Positions 1-9,590 of a stretch of DNA of 64,000 bases are shown in pieces. The notes beneath the pieces are model-generated. The model was not told the origin of the DNA and made no database searches. It worked only from the letters and a program-made list of their open reading frames with translations. The stretch is taken from contig JABIAY010000046.1 of NCBI GenBank assembly GCA_018653085.1, positions 80,257 to 144,256 of the forward strand, given 5' to 3'. This DNA comes from Nitrospina sp. GTDB lineage: Bacteria; Nitrospinota; Nitrospinia; Nitrospinales; VA-1. The first letter of the stretch is position 1, and every line of letters begins with the position of its first letter. The position numbers and the translations under genes are program-made.

Positions 1-74
1 GGCTCAAAGTTGAGGGCGTATTATAACAAATTCCTATGGAATTGAAATGCCAATTGATCCGGGATATTAAGGCA

Positions 75-1136
75 TCATTTATTTGCGGTTTCTGTGTGTT
101 CCAATCCCGCCTCCGCTTCCTCTTCCGCTTTGATCAAAGACTGCATCGACATATGATCTCTAAAAATAAAAAATAACCCTCCGGCAATCAAAACTATAAA
201 GCCTGCCGCCCAGGCAACCATACCAAAACTAACGGCTGTCACCTCAGCTTCTCCCATAATTTCATGCAGAGCAATCAAAACTCCCGCATTAAAAGATCCC
301 AGAAAACCCGGGGTAGGAAGTATCGTTATAAGAACACAAACCATAACGGTTAATAATAGTATGGAATCCAAGGATTTATTTTGCAGATCAAAAGCAAAAT
401 AAAAGGGGTAGTAGGTTGCGACAAATAATGCCCACAACGCTAAAGACCAAAAAATGATCTGAGCTAGAGCACTGGGGTCTTTGATTATTTTGCATCCCAG
501 GGCAAATTCCCCGACCATGAATAAAATCTTTTCCTTCCATTTATCCGGGAGAGGTTTTGCCAGCCACCCTATACAGGATTTAACTTGCTCCTCTTTGTAA
601 GCCAAAGAAAACATAAAACATAGCAGACCCACAACCACTATTCCGCAAAACTTGCCAAACCCTGCCAGCATGGATTGAACAGATACTCCGGAAAAGGTCA
701 GTTGCGGGTCAAACATATCTACATTGACCACAAAGACCCATACAAACAGGATCAGCAGACAGATTAAATCAAACAAGCGCTCCACAATTATGGTGGAAAA
801 AGCACCCGCAAAAGTAATGTCGTGTTTTTTCCCCACCAGATAAGCACGAAGGAATTCCCCTGCACGGGCAGGAAGGATGTTTCCCATAAAACCGATCATC
901 AGGGGCGCATAAATATCATTAACCGGGATTTGTTTAAACGGGCGAAGTAGAATTTGCCAACGATAGGCACGGACCACATAGGTCAAAATAATTATTCCCA
1001 ATGCCGGAAAAATATAAACCAACTCCGCTTCTTTAAAAGAAGCGACCAGTTCATCCAATGAAATGTTGCGCAAGGTGTAATAAAGTGCTCCCGCTGCAAT
1101 GGCGAGACCAATCAATAACTGGCGAGCTTTTTTCAA
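75..1136 (-). CDS. lysylphosphatidylglycerol synthase TM-region / UPF0104 family membrane protein
   Basis: 353 aa polytopic protein; motifs such as LLRPFKQIPVNDIYAPLMIGFMGNILPARAGEFLRAYLVGKK and PTPGFLGSFNAG are typical of this flippase-like family. Confidence 0.85.
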   Translation of the reverse strand: MKKARQLLIGLAIAAGALYYTLRNISLDELVASFKEAELVYIFPALGIIILTYVVRAYRWQILLRPFKQIPVNDIYAPLMIGFMGNILPARAGEFLRAYLVGKKHDITFAGAFSTIIVERLFDLICLLILFVWVFVVNVDMFDPQLTFSGVSVQSMLAGFGKFCGIVVVGLLCFMFSLAYKEEQVKSCIGWLAKPLPDKWKEKILFMVGEFALGCKIIKDPSALAQIIFWSLALWALFVATYYPFYFAFDLQNKSLDSILLLTVMVCVLITILPTPGFLGSFNAGVLIALHEIMGEAEVTAVSFGMVAWAAGFIVLIAGGLFFIFRDHMSMQSLIKAEEEAEAGLEHTETANK

Positions 1137-2062
1137 GTTTTCTTCTCCAGTATTTTCCTGGTATTTTCAATATCCTGACTTATCTGAACGACCAGATCGT
1201 CAGCGGACTTGAACTCTATTTCACTGCGAATGCGTGCCACAAACTGCACTTCAATTTCATGACGGTAGATCACTTGATTAAAATCGAAAATATGCACCTC
1301 GACACTTAATCGATCGCGATGAAAGGTGGGGTTAAACCCGATATTGGCAACCGCATCATAGGACTTGTTTTCATAAACAACCCGAACCGCATACACCCCT
1401 GTTCCGGGTATCTGGACCTTACTGGTATCAATGTTGGCGGTTGGGAATCCAATAGCCTGCCCGGTTTTATAGCCGGAAATAACCGGGCCTGTTATGGAAT
1501 AATCCCTGCCCAGGAACTGGCTTGCTGTTTCTACCTGCCCGGCCTCTATCAGTTCCCGCACATGAGAACTGCTGACGGTATGTTCATTGAGCTTGAAGGG
1601 CTCCACTACATGAACCTGAAAGCTAAATTCCTCTCCCATCTTTTTGAGGTAAGGAATTGTCCCTTCCCTGCCTCGACCAAAAGCGTAGTCGAAGCCAACT
1701 ACAATCTCCTTCACCCCTATTTTTTCAAAAAGAATATTTTTGGAAAAATCACGAGGTTGCTGGTCCGCGAACTGTCTGGTGAAGTCAGCGCAAATGACCA
1801 GATTGATTCCGCAGGAATCAATCAATTCCATCTTTTTATGGAAATGAGTCAACAGGGGGGGTACTTTTTCCGGCGCAATGATCTTTAATGGATGCGGCTC
1901 GAAGGTGAACGCAATGGACGTACCTTTATGCGCCAAAGCCAATTCCGCCGCTTTACGGAACAGGGTCTGATGGCCCACATGGACTCCGTCAAAATTGCCA
2001 ATCGCCATCACAGGATATGGAATGGGGCCGGTTATATTTTTTGTTCCTCTAATAATTCTCAT
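1133..2062 (-). CDS. ribF: bifunctional riboflavin kinase / FAD synthetase
   Basis: AIGNFDGVHVGHQTLF nucleotidyltransferase motif, GFPTANI and GVYAV riboflavin kinase motifs; overlaps the upstream ORF by 4 nt. Confidence 0.95.
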   Translation of the reverse strand: MRIIRGTKNITGPIPYPVMAIGNFDGVHVGHQTLFRKAAELALAHKGTSIAFTFEPHPLKIIAPEKVPPLLTHFHKKMELIDSCGINLVICADFTRQFADQQPRDFSKNILFEKIGVKEIVVGFDYAFGRGREGTIPYLKKMGEEFSFQVHVVEPFKLNEHTVSSSHVRELIEAGQVETASQFLGRDYSITGPVISGYKTGQAIGFPTANIDTSKVQIPGTGVYAVRVVYENKSYDAVANIGFNPTFHRDRLSVEVHIFDFNQVIYRHEIEVQFVARIRSEIEFKSADDLVVQISQDIENTRKILEKKT

Positions 2063-2194
2063 AAAACTGACCTTATACTACCTTAAACCTCTTATTATTC
2101 AAGGCCCATGGGAAATAACCCGGGGGAGTTCTGATGACAATTGCCCCTCTAATCTGCTAGAATGGCTTTCATCGGAACAATATGGAGTGTTTGA

Positions 2195-2491
2195 ATGTTT
2201 GATATCGGATTTTTTGAACTGATGATTTTAATGGGTATCGCCGTTGTGGTGATTGGCCCACAAAACCTTCCCAAACTCGCAAAAGCCATCGGTAAAGGCT
2301 GGGGCGAGTTCCAAAATACTTTCAGCGGCCTGAAAAAAGAAGTTATGGATGAAGCGGAAGGACTCAAGCAAACCGTCAACATCGATGCGCTGGAACAAGA
2401 CATCAGTGCCGCAACAAAAGTCGATGTGGATGTCAATCTTTCAGCCGCCGATCTGGATATTGCCGGCGACCTGAGAAAAAAAGACGACTAA
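2195..2491 (+). CDS. Sec-independent (Tat) translocase TatA/TatB family protein
   Basis: MFDIGFFELMILMGIAVVVIGPQNLPKLAKAIGKGWGEF: N-terminal TM helix plus amphipathic helix. Confidence 0.9.
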   Translation: MFDIGFFELMILMGIAVVVIGPQNLPKLAKAIGKGWGEFQNTFSGLKKEVMDEAEGLKQTVNIDALEQDISAATKVDVDVNLSAADLDIAGDLRKKDD

Positions 2492-2494
2492 CCA

Positions 2495-2590
2495 CCACTA
2501 GGCGTGGGGCCAGTGTGCCGTCGCTTTATTTGGCGAGCAAAGAGTTGTCTCGGCGCAATCAAGCTCTTGCCCAGTTGCCTCCCCTGCTAA
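2495..2590 (+). repeat. dispersed hairpin-capped intergenic repeat, copy 1
   Basis: CCACTAGGCGTGGGGCCAGTGTGCCGTCGCTTTATTTGGCGAGCAAAGAGTTGTCTCGGCGCAATCAAGCTCTTGCCCAG; near-identical copies at 7731, 9350 and (reverse) 52.8 kb. Confidence 0.9.
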
Positions 2591-2609
2591 TTCCCTTCTG
2601 GAATATTCA

Positions 2610-2990
2610 ATGATAAGTTCCGTAACGTTTCACCCTTTCATTTCCCATTTCTCCCCTGCTTTATTCGTTGCCGGATTAGCCCTGCTTTTTCTGGCTCACA
2701 AAAAAAATGATGAAAAATTGAAAGCCGCAGGAGCTTTTAATTTAAGCTTGGGTCTTTTAGCCGCTATAGCCGCCGATTTTTCCGGGATGGTCTCCGTTGA
2801 TATTAACTTGCTTACCGTTGTGGCGGTTGAAGGGCATCAGGGCTACTCCTTCCTGTTTACGATCCTTTATGGATTCTCTACCGGCTACGCCTACACCAAC
2901 GCCTTCTCCAGAACTGCGTTGGGATATTATATGGCAGGATTCCTGGCAATGGGCATTTGCCTGTTTTCCGGCTACCAACTGGTTTTTTAG
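2610..2990 (+). CDS. small polytopic membrane protein (DUF2231-like)
   Basis: 126 aa, four hydrophobic segments; HPFISHFSPALFVAGL resembles HPLIVHFPVGLL of the neighbouring convergent gene. Confidence 0.5.
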   Translation: MISSVTFHPFISHFSPALFVAGLALLFLAHKKNDEKLKAAGAFNLSLGLLAAIAADFSGMVSVDINLLTVVAVEGHQGYSFLFTILYGFSTGYAYTNAFSRTALGYYMAGFLAMGICLFSGYQLVF

Positions 2991-2997
2991 TAGCCTG

Positions 2998-3411
2998 TTA
3001 GTGTGTTGAAACTCCGAAGCGATGAACCAGTTCCCCACCGAAGTAACCGGTGATGAGAACACAAACCCCTCCCACAGCGATGATCAGGAAATACAAAATC
3101 CGGGGTTTACGCAGGTAACGGGAAACAAGCATTGCGGAAATAAATACTCCGGCAGTAATAAACGCAAACTTCAGGTGGGTCGCTAGAAAGTCCCTGAACT
3201 TTTCCGTATTTTCCAGGCTGATCATTCCCAGGAACCCTACAATCAGAACCGGGAACAAACACAGGAACCCTAAGCGGATGTTGAATCGGCCTGCGGTTTC
3301 TGCCACTTCGTCTTTCCGCAGGGCACCATAAATTTCAAACACTACTCCGCTGGTCAACAAGCCCACGGGAAAGTGAACGATCAAGGGATGAAGCTTGGCA
3401 AAGAAAACCAT
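2998..3411 (-). CDS. DUF2231-like membrane protein
   Basis: HPLIVHFPVGLLTSGVVFEIYG motif and four TM segments. Confidence 0.7.
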   Translation of the reverse strand: MVFFAKLHPLIVHFPVGLLTSGVVFEIYGALRKDEVAETAGRFNIRLGFLCLFPVLIVGFLGMISLENTEKFRDFLATHLKFAFITAGVFISAMLVSRYLRKPRILYFLIIAVGGVCVLITGYFGGELVHRFGVSTH

Positions 3412-3415
3412 GAAA

Positions 3416-4222
3416 TTATTTTCTACCGGGCGCGGTCCGGCGGCGGTCCACTTCAGCCAGGATGATGCCTGCCGCTACCGATACGTTGAGGGACTGCCCT
3501 TTTCCGGGAATACGGACCAGAGTATCGCACCGTTGTTTGACCCGGCTTGAGAGCCCCTCCTGTTCATTTCCCATTACCACCACTGCGGGAAATTTAATTT
3601 TAGCACTGGAAAGAGTTTCTTTTGCATCTGCATCTGCACCCACGACAAACCAGCCCTGCTCCCGACAATCTCTTAATGAGGAAGAAAGATCAGTGCTGGT
3701 AAATATGCGAACCGTTTCAAGTCCTCCTTCGGCCACTCTCGCGGCGGAAGAGGGAATAGCCGAAACCTTTCCGTTGCCGGGAACCATCAAACCCTCCACG
3801 CCAAAAAATGCGCAAGTCCGCAAAATCGCTCCCTGGTTATGCGGGTTATCAATTCCGTCTAACGCCACCACCAGACCCTTGTCGGGCATTTTTCCACGGA
3901 TCAGTCGATGCGCGGATTCCGGCATAAGAGGTTGGACTACCATCACTATCCCCTCATGGTGAACACCTGAGGCGACTTTATTAAGGGACTCCTGATCCAG
4001 TTGGCGGTAAGGAATTTTATTTTCCCCACAAAAAGCTTTCACCTCTTTCAACTGGGAGGTCCGGGCGCGACTGAAAAACAAACGCAAGAGACTTTTCGGT
4101 CTGGCCTTGAACGCGCTCATGCAGGCGTTCCAGCCATAGAGGGTGAACTCTTCCTGCTTTTTATATTGTTTGCGCACCCGGTCGGCACGTGTTTTTACGA
4201 ATTCTTTCTTTTCTTGATTCAA
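3416..4222 (-). CDS. TrmH/SpoU-family RNA 2'-O-ribose methyltransferase (RlmB-like)
   Basis: ALDGIDNPHNQGAILRTCAFFGVEG, VVVMGNEQEGLS and RIPGKGQSLNVSVAAGI SPOUT motifs. Confidence 0.9.
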   Translation of the reverse strand: MNQEKKEFVKTRADRVRKQYKKQEEFTLYGWNACMSAFKARPKSLLRLFFSRARTSQLKEVKAFCGENKIPYRQLDQESLNKVASGVHHEGIVMVVQPLMPESAHRLIRGKMPDKGLVVALDGIDNPHNQGAILRTCAFFGVEGLMVPGNGKVSAIPSSAARVAEGGLETVRIFTSTDLSSSLRDCREQGWFVVGADADAKETLSSAKIKFPAVVVMGNEQEGLSSRVKQRCDTLVRIPGKGQSLNVSVAAGIILAEVDRRRTAPGRK

Positions 4223-4254
4223 CTAGTATCCCCTGAAAAATTTTTACTCTAACC

Positions 4255-4298
4255 ACAAACAAAGCAATTGCAAATTGAGTCCAGCGTCACGCTGGTGG
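4255..4298 (-). repeat. truncated dispersed repeat with perfect palindrome CCAGCGTCACGCTGG (4281-4295)
   Basis: same palindrome and flank as the copies at 23877, 24958, 31999, 45384 and 50418. Confidence 0.8.
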
Positions 4299-5348
4299 CT
4301 AACCGTGACCGCCCATCATGAACGCTTCACTATCTTCAAAGCAGGGAGTGGGAAGGCGCGCAACCTGGTTGAAAAAGTTTTCCGCTTGTTGCATGACCTC
4401 TGCCGCTGAATAGCACTCAAACATATTTTTTCTGAACTTTGCCGCGCCAGGGTAGCCGAATGCCAGCCAGGAAGAAAACTTTCGCAACAAAATAAGAATG
4501 GAGCGGGTATCGTAATTTTCGCGCAATCCATTCAAATAACGGTTGAGCAGTTCGATGCTGGAACGTTGGGCATCCACACCGACACATTCTTTGAATATCC
4601 AGGGATTTCGCAAAGCCCCGCGACCGATCATCACTGCATCCACCCCGGTGTCCTGCAATCTTCGTTTTGCCTGATCGGCACTGCGAATATCTCCATTGCC
4701 GATAATCGGTAATTTCGCCCTGTTTTTGACTTCGGCGATGAGGTCCCAGTTCGCCTTGCCCTCATAGCCCTGGGCGCGGGTACGCCCATGAATAGCTACC
4801 CACTCGCAACCTGAATTGTAAGCCGCCTGCACGCATTCATGAATGGTCAGCTCATTTTCGTTCCAACCTGTTCTCATTTTGACGGTGAGAGGCAGACGAA
4901 TCCCTTTTTTAATAGTGGAGAGGAAAGTTTCCAAATAAGCCGGGTCACGCATCAATGCCGCCCCGCATCCTTTTTTCACCACTTTTTTTACCGGGCAACC
5001 CATATTGATATCGACAAAATCCGCTCCCGTCTCTTCCACCACGTTCACTGCCTGAACGATGTCCTCCGGCGACTCGCCGAAAAGCTGAACCCCGACAATT
5101 GTTCCGGGATTTTTATGAATGCGCATCATTTTTCGGGTCTTCTCGGAATTGTAAAAAAGCCCTTTCGCCGACACCAGTTCTGAAATCAAGACACCCGCCA
5201 GCATTTCATCCATCAACTGACGGAAGCAGACATCGGTGATCCCCGCCATGGGGGCCAGCCAGAACGGGCCCCTGGCACGCGTTATCAAGCCTGCTTGAGT
5301 CTGCGGCAAGGAAGAGTCCGATAAATGTGACGATTGCATTAAGTTCAT
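4299..5348 (-). CDS. dus: tRNA-dihydrouridine synthase
   Basis: LAPMAGITDVCFRQL, DINMGCPVKKVVKKGCGAALM, GRTRAQGYEGKANW, IGRGALRNPW. Confidence 0.95.
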   Translation of the reverse strand: MNLMQSSHLSDSSLPQTQAGLITRARGPFWLAPMAGITDVCFRQLMDEMLAGVLISELVSAKGLFYNSEKTRKMMRIHKNPGTIVGVQLFGESPEDIVQAVNVVEETGADFVDINMGCPVKKVVKKGCGAALMRDPAYLETFLSTIKKGIRLPLTVKMRTGWNENELTIHECVQAAYNSGCEWVAIHGRTRAQGYEGKANWDLIAEVKNRAKLPIIGNGDIRSADQAKRRLQDTGVDAVMIGRGALRNPWIFKECVGVDAQRSSIELLNRYLNGLRENYDTRSILILLRKFSSWLAFGYPGAAKFRKNMFECYSAAEVMQQAENFFNQVARLPTPCFEDSEAFMMGGHG

Positions 5349-6253
5349 AGCCGCTCTATATCTGAGTCACCTAAAAAAGATTGAAAATGTGAAGGAGGTG
5401 GCACATTAAGTTCCAGATAACGATCAAAACATTGGAACCTCAGCTTCCAGGCATGCAGTCCATATTCATAACTTCCCGAGTCCCCTTCACCATAAACATC
5501 GTCATTTAAAATTGGTAAACCCTGACTGGATAAATGCACGCGAATCTGATTGGTTCTGCCCGATAAGGGAGTCACTCTTAAAACCGAATGAGTGGAGGTG
5601 GAGGTCAACCTCTCTACCTGGGTAGTCGCGGGTTTTACATTCCTGACTCCCTCACCCACCCCCCGCTGTGCCCCTGCCACTACTCCGATAGGTGCGGTCA
5701 CGGTGAACTGATCTTCCTTTGGCTTTCCCCTGACCACAGCCAGATATTCTTTTTGTATCCGGTGGCTTTGAAACTCTTTCATTAAAAAACCTGCCGCTTG
5801 ACGGGAGCGTGCAAACACGATCAGCCCGGTAGTGGTTGCATCCAGCCGCTGTACAGGACGTGGAATCTCCTCGGGAAACGCTTTCTTCAAAACTTCCGTC
5901 ATGCTGTTCTGAAAATACCGTCCGCTCGGGTGCACAGGAATAGGCGCAGGTTTATTGAACACCCGGATATGCCTGTCTTGATAAACCACAGTCAACCTGC
6001 GATCCGCAGGAGGTTCCTGACGAACCCCCGCATGGGTGATGATGCGATCCCCCTCATTAAGGATACTACCGGGACGGGCCTTATTCCCGTTCACCATGAT
6101 ATCCCCGTTTAATATCTGTGCGATCCAGGCTTCCCGACTCTGATAGGGAAACCGCGATGAAAAATATTGTTCTACGACCAAACCATGATATTCGGGCGCG
6201 ATTGTGGATTTATAAATCTGCTGAGATGCCGGGGGCTGGTAAAGTGCGTTCAC
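5345..6253 (-). CDS. RluA-family pseudouridine synthase (start probably GTG at 6253; the ORF track extends to 6379 through repeat sequence)
   Basis: S4-like N-terminus, RPVQRLDATTTGLIVFARS catalytic motif, TPLSGRTNQIRVH; upstream residues [29 protein letters not shown] are translated repeat. Confidence 0.85.
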   Translation of the reverse strand: MNALYQPPASQQIYKSTIAPEYHGLVVEQYFSSRFPYQSREAWIAQILNGDIMVNGNKARPGSILNEGDRIITHAGVRQEPPADRRLTVVYQDRHIRVFNKPAPIPVHPSGRYFQNSMTEVLKKAFPEEIPRPVQRLDATTTGLIVFARSRQAAGFLMKEFQSHRIQKEYLAVVRGKPKEDQFTVTAPIGVVAGAQRGVGEGVRNVKPATTQVERLTSTSTHSVLRVTPLSGRTNQIRVHLSSQGLPILNDDVYGEGDSGSYEYGLHAWKLRFQCFDRYLELNVPPPSHFQSFLGDSDIERL

Positions 6254-6292
6254 CAGATCATCTTGATGGCGACTGGTCGCAGGAGACGCAGA

Positions 6293-6369
6293 TAGCAAGG
6301 ACTCGTTAAGCCGAGACAACCCTTTGTCAGCCAGAGAAAGCGATGGCACACTGGCCCCACGCCGAGTGG
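6293..6369 (-). repeat. dispersed hairpin-capped repeat, copy between rluA-type gene and yqgE
   Basis: reverse complement of CCACTCGGCGTGGGGCCAGTGTGCCATCGCTTTCTCTGGCTGACAAAGGGTTGTCTCGGCTTAACGAGTCC. Confidence 0.9.
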
Positions 6370-6942
6370 CTAGTTCCATTGAGGGTTGACGGGAGCGTTT
6401 ATCAGGTATTCGTAATCCTTGCCCATGGACTTGACGGCATGAGCCCAGATGCTATCTTCATTTTCCTGAAAAACAAATTCGCTCTGGGCCTCACAGGTAA
6501 GCCAGCTGAGCCGGTCCATCTCGCCTGCAAGCTGGCCCGCACCCCAACCGGAATAACCCATATAGAATCTGATATTTTTTTCCGGATCTTCAATCCGTGT
6601 CATTAAGTTATCCAGCAGTTCCCAGCTCATTCCCATATAGACTCCATCACAAATGGCATCCAGTTCCGGCAAAGGCGTTTTTGATTGGCAAAGGTAAAAG
6701 ACCTGTGAGGGAGACACCGGGCCTCCGATAAAAATTTTCCCGGAGTGGGAGCCCGACACACCCACTTCTTCAAAAACCTCTTTGGCGCTGATCGGGGCAA
6801 GCCGGTTAATCACCAGGCCAAACGAACCCTGTTCGTCATGATTGCATAACAACACAACCGTCCGGGAAAAATTGGGATCCGGCAAGACAGGATTAGCGAT
6901 AAGGAAATAGCCTTTCCCATACTGCTCATTAGATGCTGACAT
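6370..6942 (-). CDS. YqgE/AlgH (UPF0301) family protein
   Basis: GYFLIANPVLPDPNFSRTVVLLCNHDEQGSFGLVINRL; GGPVSPSQVFYL. Confidence 0.93.
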   Translation of the reverse strand: MSASNEQYGKGYFLIANPVLPDPNFSRTVVLLCNHDEQGSFGLVINRLAPISAKEVFEEVGVSGSHSGKIFIGGPVSPSQVFYLCQSKTPLPELDAICDGVYMGMSWELLDNLMTRIEDPEKNIRFYMGYSGWGAGQLAGEMDRLSWLTCEAQSEFVFQENEDSIWAHAVKSMGKDYEYLINAPVNPQWN

Positions 6943-6953
6943 AGGATTTTAAA

Positions 6954-7574
6954 TTACAGGTTCAGGGACTGGAGTTTTTTAAAGTTGGGGCCTGTCCTGG
7001 CCTCTTCTTGCCCCTCAGCGGAAGAAAAATTATTGTCCAAAGCAATACTTGCCAGTTCGGGAAAATTTTTCGATCGGGAAAGGGCCAATATGCCATCATT
7101 CCCAATTTCGTTCTGAGCCAGATCCAGATCCTCAACTTTTTTCAACTGGTTCTCCTGAGCAAGGATAATTGCCCCCTCATCCTTTATGCAATTCCGGTAG
7201 AGGTTGAGGGATTTGACCTTTTGCAATGATTTCGAGTTTACCAATGACCGGATGCCTTCCGGCCCTATGTCGTTACCTCCAAGCTCCAGCCAGTTGACTT
7301 TGGAAAATAACTCAGTCTCAGCCAACAGCTTGACTCCGGCATCACCAATACGATTGCCTCCAAGGTTTAAGCGCCGTACTTTGGAAACACGCTCATCCCG
7401 GCTAATGATCGTCATACCATTGGGTCCAATGCAATAGCCTTTCAAGTTCAAGTCTTTACCGTCTGGCGTGAGCGTTTCGGAGATCACTTTTTCCATGATT
7501 TCCTGCAATTTTTCACCGGTAAAACTGCACGGTTCCGCAGGTTTATAAATATCAAAATGTGTAATGGAAGGCAT
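6954..7574 (-). CDS. leucine-rich-repeat protein (RNase inhibitor/RanGAP-type repeats)
   Basis: repeated LxLxxNxIGDEGxxxL units: VRRLNLGGNRIGDAGVKLLAE, VNWLELGGNDIGPEGIRSL, VKSLNLYRNCIKDEGAIIL, VEDLDLAQNEIGNDGILAL. Confidence 0.85.
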   Translation of the reverse strand: MPSITHFDIYKPAEPCSFTGEKLQEIMEKVISETLTPDGKDLNLKGYCIGPNGMTIISRDERVSKVRRLNLGGNRIGDAGVKLLAETELFSKVNWLELGGNDIGPEGIRSLVNSKSLQKVKSLNLYRNCIKDEGAIILAQENQLKKVEDLDLAQNEIGNDGILALSRSKNFPELASIALDNNFSSAEGQEEARTGPNFKKLQSLNL

Positions 7575-7730
7575 TAAATCCCCTTTAATTTAAGATAAAA
7601 GCGTTCTAATCCCCTGACAATTCAAAAGGGTAAATTAGCAAAACAAACAAAAAAAACGACTAATTCGATTTCAAACAGGCTATTATAAGGTTGACAGAAA
7701 ATCAATTATATTTTAAATTTCCAAGCTTCA

Positions 7731-8000
7731 CCACTAGGCGTGGGGCCAGTGTGCCATCGCTTTATTTGGCGAGCAAGGAGTTGTCTCGGCGCAATCAAGC
7801 TCTTGCCCAGTTCCCTCCCACGGGAGTGGGTGGCGGGCAAAGAGTTGTCTCGGCTTAACGAGTCTCTGCTATTTGCCTCCCCTGCTAAAGGGCCACTAGG
7901 CCCGGCTAAGCGTCCGGTGGCTACTGCAATGGCTTTTATTGGCTAGCGGCGACTCATATCGGCTTAACGAGTTTCTGCCGTGGGCCTCCTGCCAAGAGGT
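7731..8000 (+). repeat. tandem/mosaic array of about three dispersed-repeat units
   Basis: three recurrences of the T(C)TCGGC(T/G)(T/C)AA core (7793, 7849, 7968) plus CCCACGGGAGTGGG and GGGCCACTAGGCCC hairpins. Confidence 0.85.
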
Positions 8001-8058
8001 AATTAACTGAAATTTCGGCGCATTTTGGTTGCGTTTTAACGTATTCAGAGGAGTTTTT

Positions 8059-8430
8059 ATGAAATTGGATTTTGATAAAATGGGCGGTCTTGTCCCAGCC
8101 ATCATTCAGGATGCTAAAACCGGCAAGGTTCTGATGCTTGCGTACATGAACCCAATTGCCTGGGAAAAGACCCTGGAAACCGGGAAAGCCTGGTTCTACA
8201 GCCGGTCACGCGACAAGCAATGGATGAAAGGTGAAGAAAGCGGCAATGTGCAGATCGTCAAGGAAGTGTTTGTCGATTGCGATGACGACACGGTTCTGCT
8301 GAAAGTCGAGCAGGTGGGCAATGCCGCCTGTCATAAAGGTTACACCAGTTGTTTTTTCAGAAAAGTAAACGGTGACGTGAAAATCATCGAAGAAAAAGTT
8401 TTCGATCCGGAAAAAGTCTATAAGAAGTAG
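8059..8430 (+). CDS. hisI: phosphoribosyl-AMP cyclohydrolase (start ATG 8059 preferred over track start 8029)
   Basis: [65 protein letters not shown] upstream of ATG 8059. Confidence 0.96.
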   Translation: MKLDFDKMGGLVPAIIQDAKTGKVLMLAYMNPIAWEKTLETGKAWFYSRSRDKQWMKGEESGNVQIVKEVFVDCDDDTVLLKVEQVGNAACHKGYTSCFFRKVNGDVKIIEEKVFDPEKVYKK

Positions 8431-8470
8431 TCCCCCTATAAATAATTTATCTTAAGAAAGAAGACAATCC

Positions 8471-9349
8471 ATGAGTGGTAACGTATTAAAGCTGGGAATT
8501 CCCAAAGGAAGTCTGGAAGAAGCAACGGTAAAACTTTTTGGTCGAGCCGGTTACAACATCCGTATTAAGAGCCGGTCCTATTTCCCCAGCATTGATGACG
8601 ATGAAATCGAATGCATGTTGATCCGTGCCCAGGAAATAGCGCGTTATGTAGCAGATGGGGTGCTGGATGCAGGGCTGACGGGTAAAGACTGGATTCTCGA
8701 GAACCGGGCCGATGTCGAAGAGATCGCGCCTCTGGTTTATTCAAAGGTTTCTGCCAAGCCAGTACGCTGGGTGCTGTGTGTTCCCAACGACTCCAAAATC
8801 CAATCCGTTAAAGATATGCAAGGCAAGCGCATCGCCACCGAAGTGGTGAACCTGACCACAGACTGGCTGAAAGGCCATGGCGTGACCGCCAATGTCGAGT
8901 TTTCATGGGGAGCCACCGAAGTTAAAGCTCCCAAACTGGTGGATGCCATTGTTGAAGTTACCGAGACCGGGTCTTCCCTCAAGGCTAATAACCTGCGTAT
9001 TGTGGATACCCTGATGGAATCGACCACTCGCTTCATCATGAACAAAGAAGCCAGCCAGGACCAGTGGAAGAGGAATAAAGTCGACCGCCTTGTTTTGATG
9101 TTGCAGGGAGCCATGGCCGCGAACGGTCGAGTGGGACTGATGATGAACGCGCCGAAACAAAATCTCGATGCGATAATCAATATTTTCCCGCCAGGAAAAA
9201 AACCCACCATCTCTGAACTCAGCGACAAGGACTGGGTGGCCCTGAATGTGATTCTGGAAGAAAAACTGGTGCGGGATTTTGTTCCCGATCTTAAAAACAT
9301 CGGCGCTGAAGATATCGTTGAATACCCGTTAAACAAAATCATCCACTAG
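8471..9349 (+). CDS. hisG: ATP phosphoribosyltransferase (long form)
   Basis: [59 protein letters not shown]-terminal regulatory domain. Confidence 0.96.
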   Translation: MSGNVLKLGIPKGSLEEATVKLFGRAGYNIRIKSRSYFPSIDDDEIECMLIRAQEIARYVADGVLDAGLTGKDWILENRADVEEIAPLVYSKVSAKPVRWVLCVPNDSKIQSVKDMQGKRIATEVVNLTTDWLKGHGVTANVEFSWGATEVKAPKLVDAIVEVTETGSSLKANNLRIVDTLMESTTRFIMNKEASQDQWKRNKVDRLVLMLQGAMAANGRVGLMMNAPKQNLDAIINIFPPGKKPTISELSDKDWVALNVILEEKLVRDFVPDLKNIGAEDIVEYPLNKIIH

Positions 9350-9500
9350 CCACTAGGCGTGGGGCCAGTGTGCCGTCGCTTTATTTGGCGAGCAAAGAGC
9401 TGTCTCGGCTTAAAAAAGCCATTGCCAGTTTACCCCTCCGGGGCATGAAGTTTATGGATGGGGATATAACACCCTCTCCGGGGAGTGAGTCGCTGGGAAA
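9350..9500 (+). repeat. dispersed hairpin-capped repeat directly after hisG stop
   Basis: CCACTAGGCGTGGGGCCAGTGTGCCGTCGCTTTATTTGGCGAGCAAAGAGCTGTCTCGGCTTAAAAAAGCC; preceded by a direct duplicate CCACTAG (9343-9349). Confidence 0.85.
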
Positions 9501-9590
9501 TGGTCAGAACGTTATGGCGCGAGCGATGATCATTGCCTTCTGGATGAGATTTTTCAAGCCCCTCCCTAAGTTAATGAACCGGGTTACCGT

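Noticed and set aside
7731-8000. possible CRISPR array
   Set aside because: Units are irregular in length and sequence with no constant repeat/spacer spacing and no cas genes.
7740-8105. small ORFs on both strands in the hisI upstream region
   Set aside because: Entirely within the repeat array or the hisI leader.
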